13,300 nucleotides of DNA from Candidatus Jordarchaeum madagascarense (GTDB lineage: Archaea; Asgardarchaeota; Jordiarchaeia; Jordiarchaeales; Jordiarchaeaceae). The stretch is from positions 1 to 13,300 of the forward strand of contig DXJA01000304.1 of the NCBI GenBank assembly GCA_019056875.1, given 5' to 3'. Of the stretch, positions 1 through 7,012 are shown piece by piece; the first letter of the stretch is position 1, and every line of letters begins with the position of its first letter. The position numbers and the translations under genes were made by a program. Below the pieces are notes generated by a model. It had not been told where the DNA came from and did no database searches. It worked only from the letters and a program-made list of their open reading frames with translations.

Positions 1-31
1 GTTATATTCACATTTAACGATAATTAGTTAT

Positions 32-42
32 TCTATAAAAAG
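32..42 (+). promoter_or_regulatory. TATA-like promoter element for the ACR3 gene
   Basis: The run TATAAAA at 34-40 resembles an archaeal TATA box. Transcription would begin about 25 bases downstream, near 60-65, giving a leader of about 20 bases that contains the GTGAGGT ribosome binding site at 71-77. The position fits, but AT-rich spacers give such matches by chance. Confidence 0.4.
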
Positions 43-83
43 GTCAAATCGGGAGTAAATCTTCTAAACTGTGAGGTAAATAT

Positions 84-1238
84 ATGACAGGGCAAAGCAT
101 GGAAAAGCTCTCACTTTTAGACAGATTTTTAACTCTGTGGATTTTTCTAGCAATGGCCATAGGTGTTTTATTAGGAGCCATGTTTCCTGAAATCTCTGGA
201 TTTCTTAATGAACTGAGTCTAGACACCGTTTCACTGCCCATCGCCATAGGACTCATATGGATGATGTACCCACCCCTCGCCCGAGTAAAATACGAAGAAC
301 TCTCAAGGCTCCTAGGAGCCAAGAAAGCTTTCGGGGTCTCCCTTGTTCAAAACTGGATAATCGGTCCAGCACTAATGTTTATACTAGCATGGATTTTCCT
401 ACCCGATCTGCCCGAATACCGCATAGGACTTGTAATTGTTGGGCTCGCTCGTTGCATAGCCATGGTACTTGTGTGGAACCAGCTGGCAAGAGGAGACAGT
501 GAGCTCTGTGCGGTTCTGGTCGCTCTAAACTCCGTTTTCCAGATGATAATGTACTCCATATTAGCTTACCTATACATCACTCTTCTGCCCTCATTGCTCA
601 CTGGGACACCGACATGGCTTGCAGAATCCGGCTGGGTCTTGGGAATTTTAGGAGTCCCCTCTTGGATATTGAGCCTAACGGGAGGTGCAGTGGTAAACGT
701 ATCAATTATTGATATAGCTAAGGGTGTTCTAATCTACTTGGGCATACCTCTATTTGCGGGTATGATAACCAGATACACTCTGGTTAAGAGGAGAGGAATA
801 GAGTGGTACGATGGCTACTTCGTTAAAAGGCTGGCTCCAACGGCGCTGATAGGTCTACTTTTCACGGTGGTAGTGATGTTTTCACTGCAAGGCGGAAAAA
901 TACTTTCGCTCCCCTCCGATGTCCTGAGAATCGCCATACCTTTGCTTCTATACTTCGTTTTGATGTTTTTAATATCTTATGTGATGTCTTGGCGTCTCGG
1001 ATTCAGCTATGAAGAAACAGCAACCATATCCTTCACGGCTGCGAGCAACAACTTCGAGTTGGCAATAGCGGTAACTATAGGAGTCTTTGGCATAGCCTCA
1101 GGTCAGGCATTCGCAGCGGTTATAGGACCCCTACTAGAGGTTCCAGTGCTCATAAATATGGTAAACGTTTCCTACTGGCTCAAAAAGAAATTGTTTAAAA
1201 AAGAAATAACTCCTGTACCCAAGGAAATAACTAGATGA
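84..1238 (+). CDS. acr3: ACR3-family arsenite efflux permease
   Basis: This is a 384-residue polytopic membrane protein that should export arsenite (possibly antimonite) across the cytoplasmic membrane. The family-typical stretch [14 protein letters not shown] lies at residues 60-73. The conserved cysteine in [11 protein letters not shown] is Cys124, and the conserved glutamate in the [11 protein letters not shown] helix is Glu325; both are known to be needed for transport in ACR3 proteins. About ten membrane helices are expected. It is somewhat longer than usual because of a roughly 35-residue loop around residues 168-205. The ATG at 84 has GTGAGGT six bases upstream; the ATG at codon 6 (position 99) is a less supported alternative. 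No arsC or arsA lies beside it, so it may act as a single-gene resistance determinant. The nearest ArsR-like gene, at 3375-3728, reads the other way and heads a different operon. Confidence 0.93.
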   Translation: MTGQSMEKLSLLDRFLTLWIFLAMAIGVLLGAMFPEISGFLNELSLDTVSLPIAIGLIWMMYPPLARVKYEELSRLLGAKKAFGVSLVQNWIIGPALMFILAWIFLPDLPEYRIGLVIVGLARCIAMVLVWNQLARGDSELCAVLVALNSVFQMIMYSILAYLYITLLPSLLTGTPTWLAESGWVLGILGVPSWILSLTGGAVVNVSIIDIAKGVLIYLGIPLFAGMITRYTLVKRRGIEWYDGYFVKRLAPTALIGLLFTVVVMFSLQGGKILSLPSDVLRIAIPLLLYFVLMFLISYVMSWRLGFSYEETATISFTAASNNFELAIAVTIGVFGIASGQAFAAVIGPLLEVPVLINMVNVSYWLKKKLFKKEITPVPKEITR

Positions 1239-1455
1239 AAAACAGAGAACCAACTCCCTCTCTTCTTTTTAGATAATAAACCATGAAGGTTTCTGTTTAG
1301 TTCTAACCTGTAATTTTTTCATTTTTATCTTAATCTTTATCCTTTTTGGATTATTTTTTTAACTATTACCTATGCTCCGTTTTGGATGGCACTTTAAACA
1401 TTGTTAAGATAAGAAACAGCTAAGAGGTTAAAAGACTTCGAGATCTAAGCAAAGT
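1239..1455. other. Convergent intergenic spacer with T-rich tracts
   Basis: This spacer separates the forward ACR3 gene from the reverse ABC permease. On the forward strand it carries T tracts at 1266-1270, 1314-1319, 1322-1326, 1343-1347 and 1354-1360, which fit archaeal U-tract termination of the ACR3 transcript. A weak hairpin (AAACC/GGTTT, 1278-1292) precedes the later tracts. No gene or RNA is recognised in it. Confidence 0.5.
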
Positions 1456-2211
1456 CTATAACCTCTTTGACAGGTTTCGTTTATGGAGCTTTATTGCTGC
1501 AAAGAGGAAGACTGCAGTGAATGCTATGAGTACTCCTATGTCCACAAATACTGGGAAATAGCCTATTCCTTGGGTAGCGTGTCTTGCCAGATCTGTAAAG
1601 TAGGTGAGTGGCGAGAATACTGCTAGTGCCTGTCCCCATCCGGGCATTTGTTCTACCGGTATGAAGATTCCACTGACAAATATCAGGGGGAATTTCAGTA
1701 ATGATGCGAGCATCATTATGGTGGATGGCATAGATGAGGGTGGTGTTGAGAGTAGTAATCCAATGGTGGAGAAGCATAGTGCTGCGATTATTATACCCAC
1801 TATTAAGATTAGTAGATTTTCTATGGTTGCTCCCATAATAACTCCTACTATAATTGGCACGGCGGATATGATGACTCCAAAGATGAATGAGGCGATTATG
1901 TTCCCTAGTATGATTGTTGATAGCGAGATTGGGGTGGACACTAACCTTTCAAGGGTTCTCATGGTGGTCTCCCATGGTATTATTACTGGGCTAACTGCCG
2001 TTGCAGTGAAGAACAGAGTCATTGCCAATAATCCCGAGACCAGTGAATTTATAGGAATATTTCTTCCAATAGAGAATGCAAAGAATAAAAATAGGGGAAT
2101 CAACACTCCAAAAATGATTACTGGACCCTTAAAATAGTATATGCGGATATCCTTCTTAGCAAGTACAAAGGCGCGTCTAATTTGTGCAATATATTCTTTA
2201 CTGAGTATCAT
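1456..2211 (-). CDS. ABC-2 type transporter permease
   Basis: This is a 251-residue membrane protein of the ABC-2 family, the type that pairs with DrrA/NatA-like ATPases. Six hydrophobic segments are visible near residues 29-48, 57-78, 97-126, 132-154, 163-184 and 221-241. The typical family region before the last helix, with VEQMP and FSPLTYFTDLAR, lies at 186-210. It starts one base after the stop of the ATPase gene and is the last gene of the ArsR/small protein/ATPase/permease operon. The complex should export a substrate such as a drug, lipid or peptide, but the substrate cannot be read from the sequence. Confidence 0.9.
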   Translation of the reverse strand: MILSKEYIAQIRRAFVLAKKDIRIYYFKGPVIIFGVLIPLFLFFAFSIGRNIPINSLVSGLLAMTLFFTATAVSPVIIPWETTMRTLERLVSTPISLSTIILGNIIASFIFGVIISAVPIIVGVIMGATIENLLILIVGIIIAALCFSTIGLLLSTPPSSMPSTIMMLASLLKFPLIFVSGIFIPVEQMPGWGQALAVFSPLTYFTDLARHATQGIGYFPVFVDIGVLIAFTAVFLFAAIKLHKRNLSKRL

Positions 2212-2212
2212 A

Positions 2213-3157
2213 TCAATTCACTTCTTTCTCCTCTGTGAGCATTACAAATATGTCCTCTAGGGTTGGAGCTAGGGTTTGAAGGGTTGCTATTTGTGAATCG
2301 TTTTCTTTAGTGTAATCCACTATGTGTGGTATCACTTCGCCGGGATTGCTTGTGTACAGCCTAACCTTGTCCCCCAACTTTTTAACCTCTATTACTAAGG
2401 GTATTTCCGCTAACCTCTCCAGATTAGGGGGGGAAGTAAAGCTAACCTCCACTGCGTTCAATCTTCCAATTCTGGTTCTCAGCTTTTCAGGGCGGTCAAT
2501 AGCCGCGATTTTACCATGGTTAATGATTGCTACTTCGTCGCATAGTAGATTTGCCTCCTCCATGTTATGAGTGGTTAAAAAAATGGTGACGCCGTTTTTG
2601 TTGAGTTCTAGTAGCATATCTCGGATGAGTCTAGCGCTTTGAACGTCGAGTGCAATTGTAGGTTCATCCAGAAATAGTAGCTGGGGACTGTTTATTAGTG
2701 CCATGCAGATTATTAGTCTTTGTTTCATTCCCCGAGAGAAGCTCTTTACTTTATCATTCTTTCTTTCGTGAAGACCGAATTTACGGAGTAGTTTCTCTGC
2801 TTGGTACTCTCTTTCTTTTTTGGGAACCCCATAAAGTTCTCCTATAAGCATAAGATTGCTCCAGGCGGAGAGATCTACGTATGCGTTTGATGTTTCGGGA
2901 ACTATTCCCATAACCTCTTTGGCCTTTATGGGTTCCTTCAGAACATCGTATCCCATTATTTGGGCTGTCCCCTCATCCGGTTTAATTACTCCAGTAAGCA
3001 TTCTAACAGTGGTTGTTTTACCTGCACCGTTTGGTCCAAGAAAGCCAAAGATTTTCCCTTCCTCCACTTCGAAGCTTATATGGTCAACAGCTCTCAGTTC
3101 ACCATAACATTTAGTGAGGTTGTCTACCTCTATGACACTTCTCGAAATGCCGTTCAT
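2213..3157 (-). CDS. ABC transporter ATP-binding protein (DrrA/CcmA type)
   Basis: This 314-residue ATPase energises the adjacent ABC-2 permease. Visible motifs are Walker A GPNGAGKTT at 41-49, a degenerate signature SRGMKQR at 141-147, Walker B LLFLDEPT at 160-167 and the switch histidine His197 in TTHNMEEA. Glu88 (VPET) stands where many ABC proteins have the Q-loop glutamine. About 100 residues follow the ATPase core and form the C-terminal domain usual in drug-export ATPases. The ATG at 3157 directly follows a GGGGG run, which is tighter than normal ribosome-binding spacing. The gene lies 9 bases after the small coiled-coil protein, so the two are probably co-transcribed. Confidence 0.93.
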   Translation of the reverse strand: MNGISRSVIEVDNLTKCYGELRAVDHISFEVEEGKIFGFLGPNGAGKTTTVRMLTGVIKPDEGTAQIMGYDVLKEPIKAKEVMGIVPETSNAYVDLSAWSNLMLIGELYGVPKKEREYQAEKLLRKFGLHERKNDKVKSFSRGMKQRLIICMALINSPQLLFLDEPTIALDVQSARLIRDMLLELNKNGVTIFLTTHNMEEANLLCDEVAIINHGKIAAIDRPEKLRTRIGRLNAVEVSFTSPPNLERLAEIPLVIEVKKLGDKVRLYTSNPGEVIPHIVDYTKENDSQIATLQTLAPTLEDIFVMLTEEKEVN

Positions 3158-3166
3158 CCCCCTACT

Positions 3167-3373
3167 CTACTCTTCCTCAAGGTTTTTTATTTCTTCATTC
3201 ACACTTTCAAGCTCTTTTTCCAAGATTCTTCGATAATCCGTTAGAATTTCTATTCTTTCCCTTTTTGTCAAGGTGTCTGCTAAGCTTTCTTGAAATTCTG
3301 CTTTCAAATAAGGACTCTGGCACCCACACACACCTAAATTAGCATGAAACTTACCTGTATCAATTCCGCACAC
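3167..3373 (-). CDS. Small Cys-containing coiled-coil protein in an ABC operon
   Basis: This protein of 68 residues (71 if begun at the ATG at 3382) has no confident family assignment. Its N-terminal half carries Cys residues, including a CGC motif. The C-terminal half is charged and heptad-like (RIEILTDYRRILEKELESV) and should form a short coiled coil. Layout and coiled coil recall small DUF5320-like archaeal proteins that sit beside regulators and transporters. The ATG at 3382 abuts GGAG with no spacer, whereas the in-frame GTG at 3373 lies nine bases after GGAG and just past the regulator's TAA stop, so GTG is the preferred start and yields an MCG N-terminus. It lies between the ArsR-like regulator and the ATPase gene. 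A metal or redox sensing or adaptor role is only a guess. Confidence 0.65.
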   Translation of the reverse strand: MCGIDTGKFHANLGVCGCQSPYLKAEFQESLADTLTKRERIEILTDYRRILEKELESVNEEIKNLEEE

Positions 3374-3374
3374 T

Positions 3375-3728
3375 TTACTCATCTCCTTCGGATTTTAGTA
3401 AATCGATTACTATTTTCTTCTTTTTTAATCTCCAAACTTTTTCTGGTGCCCCACCACCCTCTTCTTTATATTCGGCAACTTCGATAATTTTCCCATTCTT
3501 TAATTCGGATAAATGATAATACAGTCCAGAGGGTGTTAATTTCTCATTATTCTCAATTAGATGTTCATATATTTCCTTGGTACTCTTAGCTCCTTCACCT
3601 ATAAAATCGATTATTAACCAACGTGTTGGACAGTGAAGCACCCTCATCAGATTTTGCAACTTACTCACTCTATTATCTGAATGGTTTTCAACACACACTT
3701 TGAACACCGTAATATTACAATCTATCAC
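3375..3728 (-). CDS. ArsR-like winged-helix transcriptional regulator
   Basis: This 117-residue protein has a winged helix-turn-helix fold typical of archaeal ArsR-like regulators. The opening helix MRVLHCPTRWLIIDFI (residue 28 on) is followed by the recognition region TPSGLYYHLSEL and a basic wing ending KVWRLKKKK. It heads the ABC exporter operon and most likely controls it. Cysteines occur at residues 4, 12 and 31, but no clear metal-site pair of the ArsR CVC type is seen, so the inducer is unknown. The longest start is a GTG at 3728, which falls about 30 bases from a TATA-like box at 3754-3761 and would give a leaderless message; an internal GTG at codon 21 or ATG at codon 28 is possible. 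Confidence 0.82.
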   Translation of the reverse strand: MIDCNITVFKVCVENHSDNRVSKLQNLMRVLHCPTRWLIIDFIGEGAKSTKEIYEHLIENNEKLTPSGLYYHLSELKNGKIIEVAEYKEEGGGAPEKVWRLKKKKIVIDLLKSEGDE

Positions 3729-3753
3729 AATATATTATAGTAAAATACCGTAA

Positions 3754-3762
3754 TTTTATAGT
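3754..3762 (-). promoter_or_regulatory. TATA-like promoter element of the ArsR/ABC operon
   Basis: On the reverse strand this reads ACTATAAAA. The distance to the GTG start at 3728 (about 25-30 bases) would place the transcription start almost at the start codon, which fits a leaderless archaeal message. Confidence 0.4.
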
Positions 3763-3772
3763 TTTAAAACTT

Positions 3773-3788
3773 TTGGAGTTTCCTCCAA
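3773..3788. promoter_or_regulatory. Inverted repeat upstream of the ArsR/ABC promoter
   Basis: The perfect 6-base arms TTGGAG and CTCCAA are separated by TTTC. The repeat sits about 11 bases upstream of the TATA-like box, the position of an archaeal activator or operator site. Autoregulation by the ArsR-like protein is an inference. Confidence 0.35.
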
Positions 3789-3867
3789 GAATTATAGAAT
3801 TATGCTCCTACAATTCCCAAAACTAAAATACATAGACGTTAACTAAAATGTCCTAATTCAAGTATAG

Positions 3868-4057
3868 AAGCTCGCAAAAAAATATGAGTTAAAACCGAGC
3901 GACGCAATACTCGCTACCGCAGTGCTGAGCAAAAATCTAACAATAATAAGCGATTACACCGATTTTCGACACAGTAAAAGAGCTAAAAAGGACAAGCATA
4001 AAACAATTTGCAGACGAACTACTAGAAAAAAATGAAAGAGAGCTTTTAAAGCATTAA
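3868..4057 (+). pseudogene. Decayed VapC-like PIN-domain toxin (C-terminal remnant, frameshifted)
   Basis: In the frame starting at 3868 the DNA encodes KLAKKYELKPSDAILA followed by a stretch ending IISDYTDFRH. This matches the C-terminal half of PIN-domain toxins: the conserved SDA segment of the third acidic residue and the final SD-x-DF strand. A stop at 3865 closes the frame upstream, and no N-terminal half with the first catalytic aspartates is seen. After the histidine at 3970-3972 the frame shifts by one base; from 3974 the continuation VKELKRTSIKQFADELLEKN runs to a TAA at 4055-4057. The gene is therefore truncated and frameshifted and should not make an active RNase. No VapB antitoxin was found beside it. 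Confidence 0.65.
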
Positions 4058-4128
4058 AAATAGATTAAACCAAATTATAATTATTAGCATCTTTTGATTA
4101 TCACTTTTCCAAGATAATTTTGTATGAT

Positions 4129-4147
4129 CTCTCATAAATTATGAGAG
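4129..4147. promoter_or_regulatory. Perfect 19-bp palindrome upstream of the radical SAM promoter
   Basis: The sequence CTCTCATAA-A-TTATGAGAG has two perfect 9-base arms around one central base. It ends just upstream of an A-rich BRE-like run and an AATTATATC TATA-like box at 4156-4164. This is typical spacing for a transcription-factor site. No T tract follows closely, so a terminator is less likely. Confidence 0.45.
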
Positions 4148-4164
4148 TGAAAAATAATTATATC
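4148..4164 (+). promoter_or_regulatory. BRE/TATA-like promoter of the radical SAM gene
   Basis: GAAAAATA followed by ATTATATC resembles an archaeal BRE plus TATA box. Transcription would begin near 4185-4190, upstream of the AAGGAGG ribosome binding site at 4205-4211. Confidence 0.4.
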
Positions 4165-4204
4165 TGTTTTGAGAATGTTAGTTAGTGATGTTATTTACTT
4201 TTAA

Positions 4205-4211
4205 AAGGAGG
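4205..4211 (+). promoter_or_regulatory. Ribosome binding site that supports a non-canonical start
   Basis: AAGGAGG is a near-perfect Shine-Dalgarno sequence. It lies 8 bases before ATT at 4220 and 11 before ATA at 4223, but 41 before the TTG at 4253. It therefore argues for initiation at the ATT/ATA codons. Confidence 0.6.
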
Positions 4212-4219
4212 CAAAATTT

Positions 4220-5179
4220 ATTATAGCTTTCGGACCAGTACCCTCAAGGCGTTTGGGGCGTAGTCTTGGTATTAATAATATTCCTGCAAAAATTTGTACT
4301 TACTCCTGCATTTACTGCCAGTTGGGTAGTACTATAAAAGAGCAGATTGAACGACGGAGCTTCTACAAATCAGAACGAATTTTTAAAGAGGTGCAGGAGC
4401 TTGTTGAGGAAGCTGAAAAAAGAGGGGAGAAAACTGATTATTTAACTTTTGTTCCCGACGGGGAGCCCACTTTAGATATAGCCTTGGGTGAGGAAATCTC
4501 TTTGCTAAGAGAGCTTGGTATAAAGATTGCCGTTATAACTAATGGCTCACTTATAGATCGAGCTGATGTTAGAAGGGACCTATATATGGCGGACTTAGTC
4601 TCTCTTAAGATAGATGCCCTTAGTGAGGATATTTGGCGTATAGTGGATAGACCACACATCTCACTTAACTATAATCATATTTTGGATGGTATGGTACAGT
4701 TTGCTCATGAGTTTGAGGGTGATCTCATTACCGAAACGATGCTTATTCATGGTGTTAATGATGATGAAGAAGAAATTAATCGGGTTGCAGAATTTTTGGT
4801 AAATCTTAAACCAGTAAAAGCTTACGTCGCTGTACCCACAAGGCCTCCGGCGGAGAATTGGGTAAAACCAGCAAGCGAGCATGTTATTAATTTGGCCTAT
4901 CAAAAATTTAGGGAAAAGCTAGGGGAAGATAGAGTTGAATACCTGATCGGCTATGAAGGAGATAGTTTCGCCTTCACCGGTAATTTTGTGGAGGATTTGA
5001 TGAGCATTACCTCAGTTCATCCAATGCGCGAAGATGCCCTTGAAAATTTTTTAAAAAAGGCAAATAGTGATTGGGGCGTGGTATATGACCTAATTAAAAA
5101 GGGCAAGCTCATTGAACTTGAGTTTGAAAACCACAAATTCTATATGCGCAAGCTACCAAGTAGGAAAAAAAAGTCCTAA
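4220..5179 (+). CDS. Radical SAM protein, COG0731 family
   Basis: This is a radical SAM enzyme of the COG0731 group, related to but distinct from the tRNA wyosine enzyme Tyw1; its substrate is unknown. The CX3CX2C cluster motif CTYSCIYC binds the 4Fe-4S/SAM centre. The segment YLTFVPDGEPTLD carries the glycine-rich SAM-binding element, and the C-terminus (from SITSVHPMRED on) looks like a small winged-helix domain ending in KFYMRKL. The first canonical in-frame start is TTG at 4253, but the conserved family N-terminus AFGPVPSRRLG is encoded upstream at 4226-4258. The frame is open to 4205 and holds no ATG, GTG or TTG before 4253. A strong GGAGG at 4207-4211 lies eight bases before ATT at 4220, so ATT (or ATA at 4223) is the likely start, giving about 319 residues. 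Confidence 0.88.
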   Translation: MIAFGPVPSRRLGRSLGINNIPAKICTYSCIYCQLGSTIKEQIERRSFYKSERIFKEVQELVEEAEKRGEKTDYLTFVPDGEPTLDIALGEEISLLRELGIKIAVITNGSLIDRADVRRDLYMADLVSLKIDALSEDIWRIVDRPHISLNYNHILDGMVQFAHEFEGDLITETMLIHGVNDDEEEINRVAEFLVNLKPVKAYVAVPTRPPAENWVKPASEHVINLAYQKFREKLGEDRVEYLIGYEGDSFAFTGNFVEDLMSITSVHPMREDALENFLKKANSDWGVVYDLIKKGKLIELEFENHKFYMRKLPSRKKKS

Positions 5180-5228
5180 GATAATGAACTGGTGAGAGGG
5201 ATAATAAACAGCTAAAACGTTCATATTT

Positions 5229-6134
5229 CTATACCTTCAATCTTTCCGCTATAATCAAATAAAAGGCTGCTAAACCTTTCCATTTTCCCCAATTCTGAGC
5301 AATTCTGCGCACCTGTTCACCAGATATCTTCCTATCGTTGCAATAATAATGCGAAATGACTCTCCTTAAACCTAAATCATCTGCAGGTATTGCATCAAAT
5401 TTTTGCATTCCTCTAAGCATAGTAAGCTCCGCAGTCCAAACCCCAATTCCCCTTATTTTTCTGAGTTCATCAATAATTTCATCTATATCATCATAACCTT
5501 TGAATTTCTCTAAATCTAATATCCCGTCTGTAATCATTTTTGAAATATCCCTGATGTACTCTGCTTTTTTATAACTCAAACCACATTCACGGATCTGTTC
5601 TATTGTTGCAGAAGCCATTTTTTCTGATGTGGGAAAGGCATAGTACACTTTATCATCTATTTTTAGAATGTCGCCAAAAGTTTTGATTAAATTTCTTTGT
5701 AGGCTGTGTGCCACTTTTAGTGAAATTTGCTGTTCAATTATCGAGTCAACCAATGCCTCAAAAACCGTTGGAGTTGTAGGGCTTTTAAGACCTCTGAGTT
5801 TTTGTGTCAACTTTAACATAGTCTCATCATTTTTTATATTTAGGTAAAACGTTTTAAGATCCAATTTCAAATTAAAGATGGTGTAGATAACTTCTCTAGT
5901 TTTTTTCCGGTCCTTATTAGAAATTTCCTCGTTTGATTCTAAATCCACTAATATTTTTATTTCATCTCTAGATCCAGAAGATTTTGCTGATATTAGTACT
6001 AGCTTGTTGTTAATTCTTATAAGCTGATAAAACTTACCGTTTTCATGCCTACGTATCTGTTTATCGCCTTCAGAAAAAATGCTAGCACTCAATTCAAAAT
6101 CAAACGGCAGAACGGGTTTAATTGTCAATCTCAT
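5229..6134 (-). CDS. AlkA-like DNA-3-methyladenine glycosylase (HhH-GPD)
   Basis: This 301-residue base-excision repair enzyme should remove alkylated purines from DNA. The N-terminal 100 residues match the AlkA-type accessory domain only loosely. The glycosylase core contains the conserved EALVDSIIEQQIS helix near residues 127-139, the helix-hairpin-helix LRKIRGIGVWTAE at 224-236, and the catalytic aspartate in the PADDLGLRR motif (Asp252/Asp253). The C-terminal helix region (VRRIAQNWGKWKGLA) matches the AlkA end. No Cys cluster of the EndoIII type is present. The ATG at 6134 follows an AT-rich stretch with no ribosome binding site, so the message may be leaderless. The gene is 64 bases downstream of the metallo-hydrolase gene and converges with the radical SAM gene. 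Confidence 0.88.
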   Translation of the reverse strand: MRLTIKPVLPFDFELSASIFSEGDKQIRRHENGKFYQLIRINNKLVLISAKSSGSRDEIKILVDLESNEEISNKDRKKTREVIYTIFNLKLDLKTFYLNIKNDETMLKLTQKLRGLKSPTTPTVFEALVDSIIEQQISLKVAHSLQRNLIKTFGDILKIDDKVYYAFPTSEKMASATIEQIRECGLSYKKAEYIRDISKMITDGILDLEKFKGYDDIDEIIDELRKIRGIGVWTAELTMLRGMQKFDAIPADDLGLRRVISHYYCNDRKISGEQVRRIAQNWGKWKGLAAFYLIIAERLKV

Positions 6135-6198
6135 ACAGATAAAATCTTTTAAAATTTTTAAATCTCTTTTTGCTCGGAATTTTCCTCGTTTAATTCAG

Positions 6199-6942
6199 TT
6201 AAATTGTAATTACTAGCCCTGATCCATTGGCAATGTATTTTTTTCCTAGTGTTTGTTTAATTATTTCTTTGGCATCCGCCCCGGTGCAATGAGCCGGGGA
6301 AACCATTTCAACTCCAATTTCTCTCAGGTATTTTGCTACTGGTTTTGCTTCACTGCCTGAAATATGAAATCCCCCCATAACTCCATACACTCTTGAAACT
6401 TCACTCACTTCACAAGATTTCTTAATTATATTTACTACTCCTGGATGAGAGCAGCCAGTAATTATAATCAATCCTTTATCCTTCACGTTCACTATCAGAG
6501 AGTGCTCGCTTAATCCTCCTCCTACATCCCCAGTAGACATAACCCCTGGAAATAGCATTGTAGCTCTGTCTGTTACTACCTCTATTCCCCCCAGTTTTTG
6601 CAGGTAATCTGTATCAAAAAATCGGAAAGAGGGGACATAAACCATTACCGGCTTGGGAATGGTCTGCAGTACCTGAGGTAAGGCTCCACAGTGGTCTCCG
6701 TGTCTGTGTGATATGAAAATAGCATCAATGTTCTGAGGTTTTATCGCCAGCTTATCGATATTATGGAAAAAAACCGGAACCGAACCACTAGTGTCCATCA
6801 GAATATTGAAAAGCTTATCCTTACCAGTAACTGAAACAAAAAATGAAAGCCCCCAAGTGGACTGCAATTCTCCGCTTAGAGTATTATTATCAACTATGGT
6901 TATGATTTTCACCGATTCTACTTCATCGAGCATCTCTTTCAC
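6199..6942 (-). CDS. Metallo-beta-lactamase-fold hydrolase, COG1237 family
   Basis: This 247-residue protein belongs to the MBL superfamily group that includes the archaeal beta-ribofuranosylaminobenzene 5'-phosphate-linked dihydropterin synthase and many uncharacterised relatives. Family marks are VDNNT at 18-22, the metal motif HRHGDH at 79-84, Asp50 in the MDTSGS turn, and later TGCSHPGVVN, GGFH and SPAHCTG. Two metal ions, probably Zn or Mn, should sit in the cytosolic active site. The first start is a GTG at 6942; an ATG at codon 4 (6933) is about 25-30 bases from a TATA-like AATTTATC and could be leaderless, so the start is uncertain. COG1237 genes often lie near NifX/DUF134/MinD genes, and here the gene lies just downstream of such a cluster. 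The substrate is unknown. Confidence 0.85.
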   Translation of the reverse strand: MKEMLDEVESVKIITIVDNNTLSGELQSTWGLSFFVSVTGKDKLFNILMDTSGSVPVFFHNIDKLAIKPQNIDAIFISHRHGDHCGALPQVLQTIPKPVMVYVPSFRFFDTDYLQKLGGIEVVTDRATMLFPGVMSTGDVGGGLSEHSLIVNVKDKGLIIITGCSHPGVVNIIKKSCEVSEVSRVYGVMGGFHISGSEAKPVAKYLREIGVEMVSPAHCTGADAKEIIKQTLGKKYIANGSGLVITI

Positions 6943-6968
6943 ATTCCGCCCAATAGTGATAAATTCCC

Positions 6969-6976
6969 AAAAAAAA
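6969..6976 (-). terminator. U-tract terminator after the DUF134 gene
   Basis: On the reverse strand eight consecutive T residues lie about 37 bases past the stop of the DUF134 gene. Archaeal termination commonly uses such U tracts. It may separate the NifX/MinD cluster from the metallo-hydrolase gene downstream. Confidence 0.4.
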
Positions 6977-7012
6977 GCAGAGCAATTTTTCTAGCAGTTT
7001 TCTGGAGTTAAA

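Larger units (their letters stand above)
3729..4219. other. Gene-poor spacer between divergent transcription units
   Basis: About 490 bases separate the reverse ArsR/ABC operon from the forward radical SAM gene. The spacer holds the promoter elements of both units, two inverted repeats (3773-3788 and 4129-4147) and the PIN-toxin remnant at 3868-4057. Apart from these it is AT-rich, and no RNA gene was recognised. Confidence 0.6.

Noticed and set aside
1604..2137. Forward open frame of 177 codons opposite the ABC permease
   Set aside because: It is antisense to a well-supported permease with clear membrane segments, has no ribosome binding site, and its translation is low in recognisable motifs.
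3886..4032. Intact small toxin gene
   Set aside because: The frame has a stop just upstream, lacks the catalytic N-terminal half, and shifts frame after DFRH, so a pseudogene is the better reading.
4220..5179. Assignment of the radical SAM protein as Tyw1 or MoaA
   Set aside because: It shares the radical SAM core, but its FGPVPSRRLG N-terminus and C-terminal VHPMRED region mark a separate COG0731 subgroup of unknown substrate.
5180..5228. Terminator hairpin between the radical SAM and glycosylase genes
   Set aside because: The only complementary pair (ATGAAC and GTTCAT) is about 30 bases apart and no T tract follows, so support is too weak.
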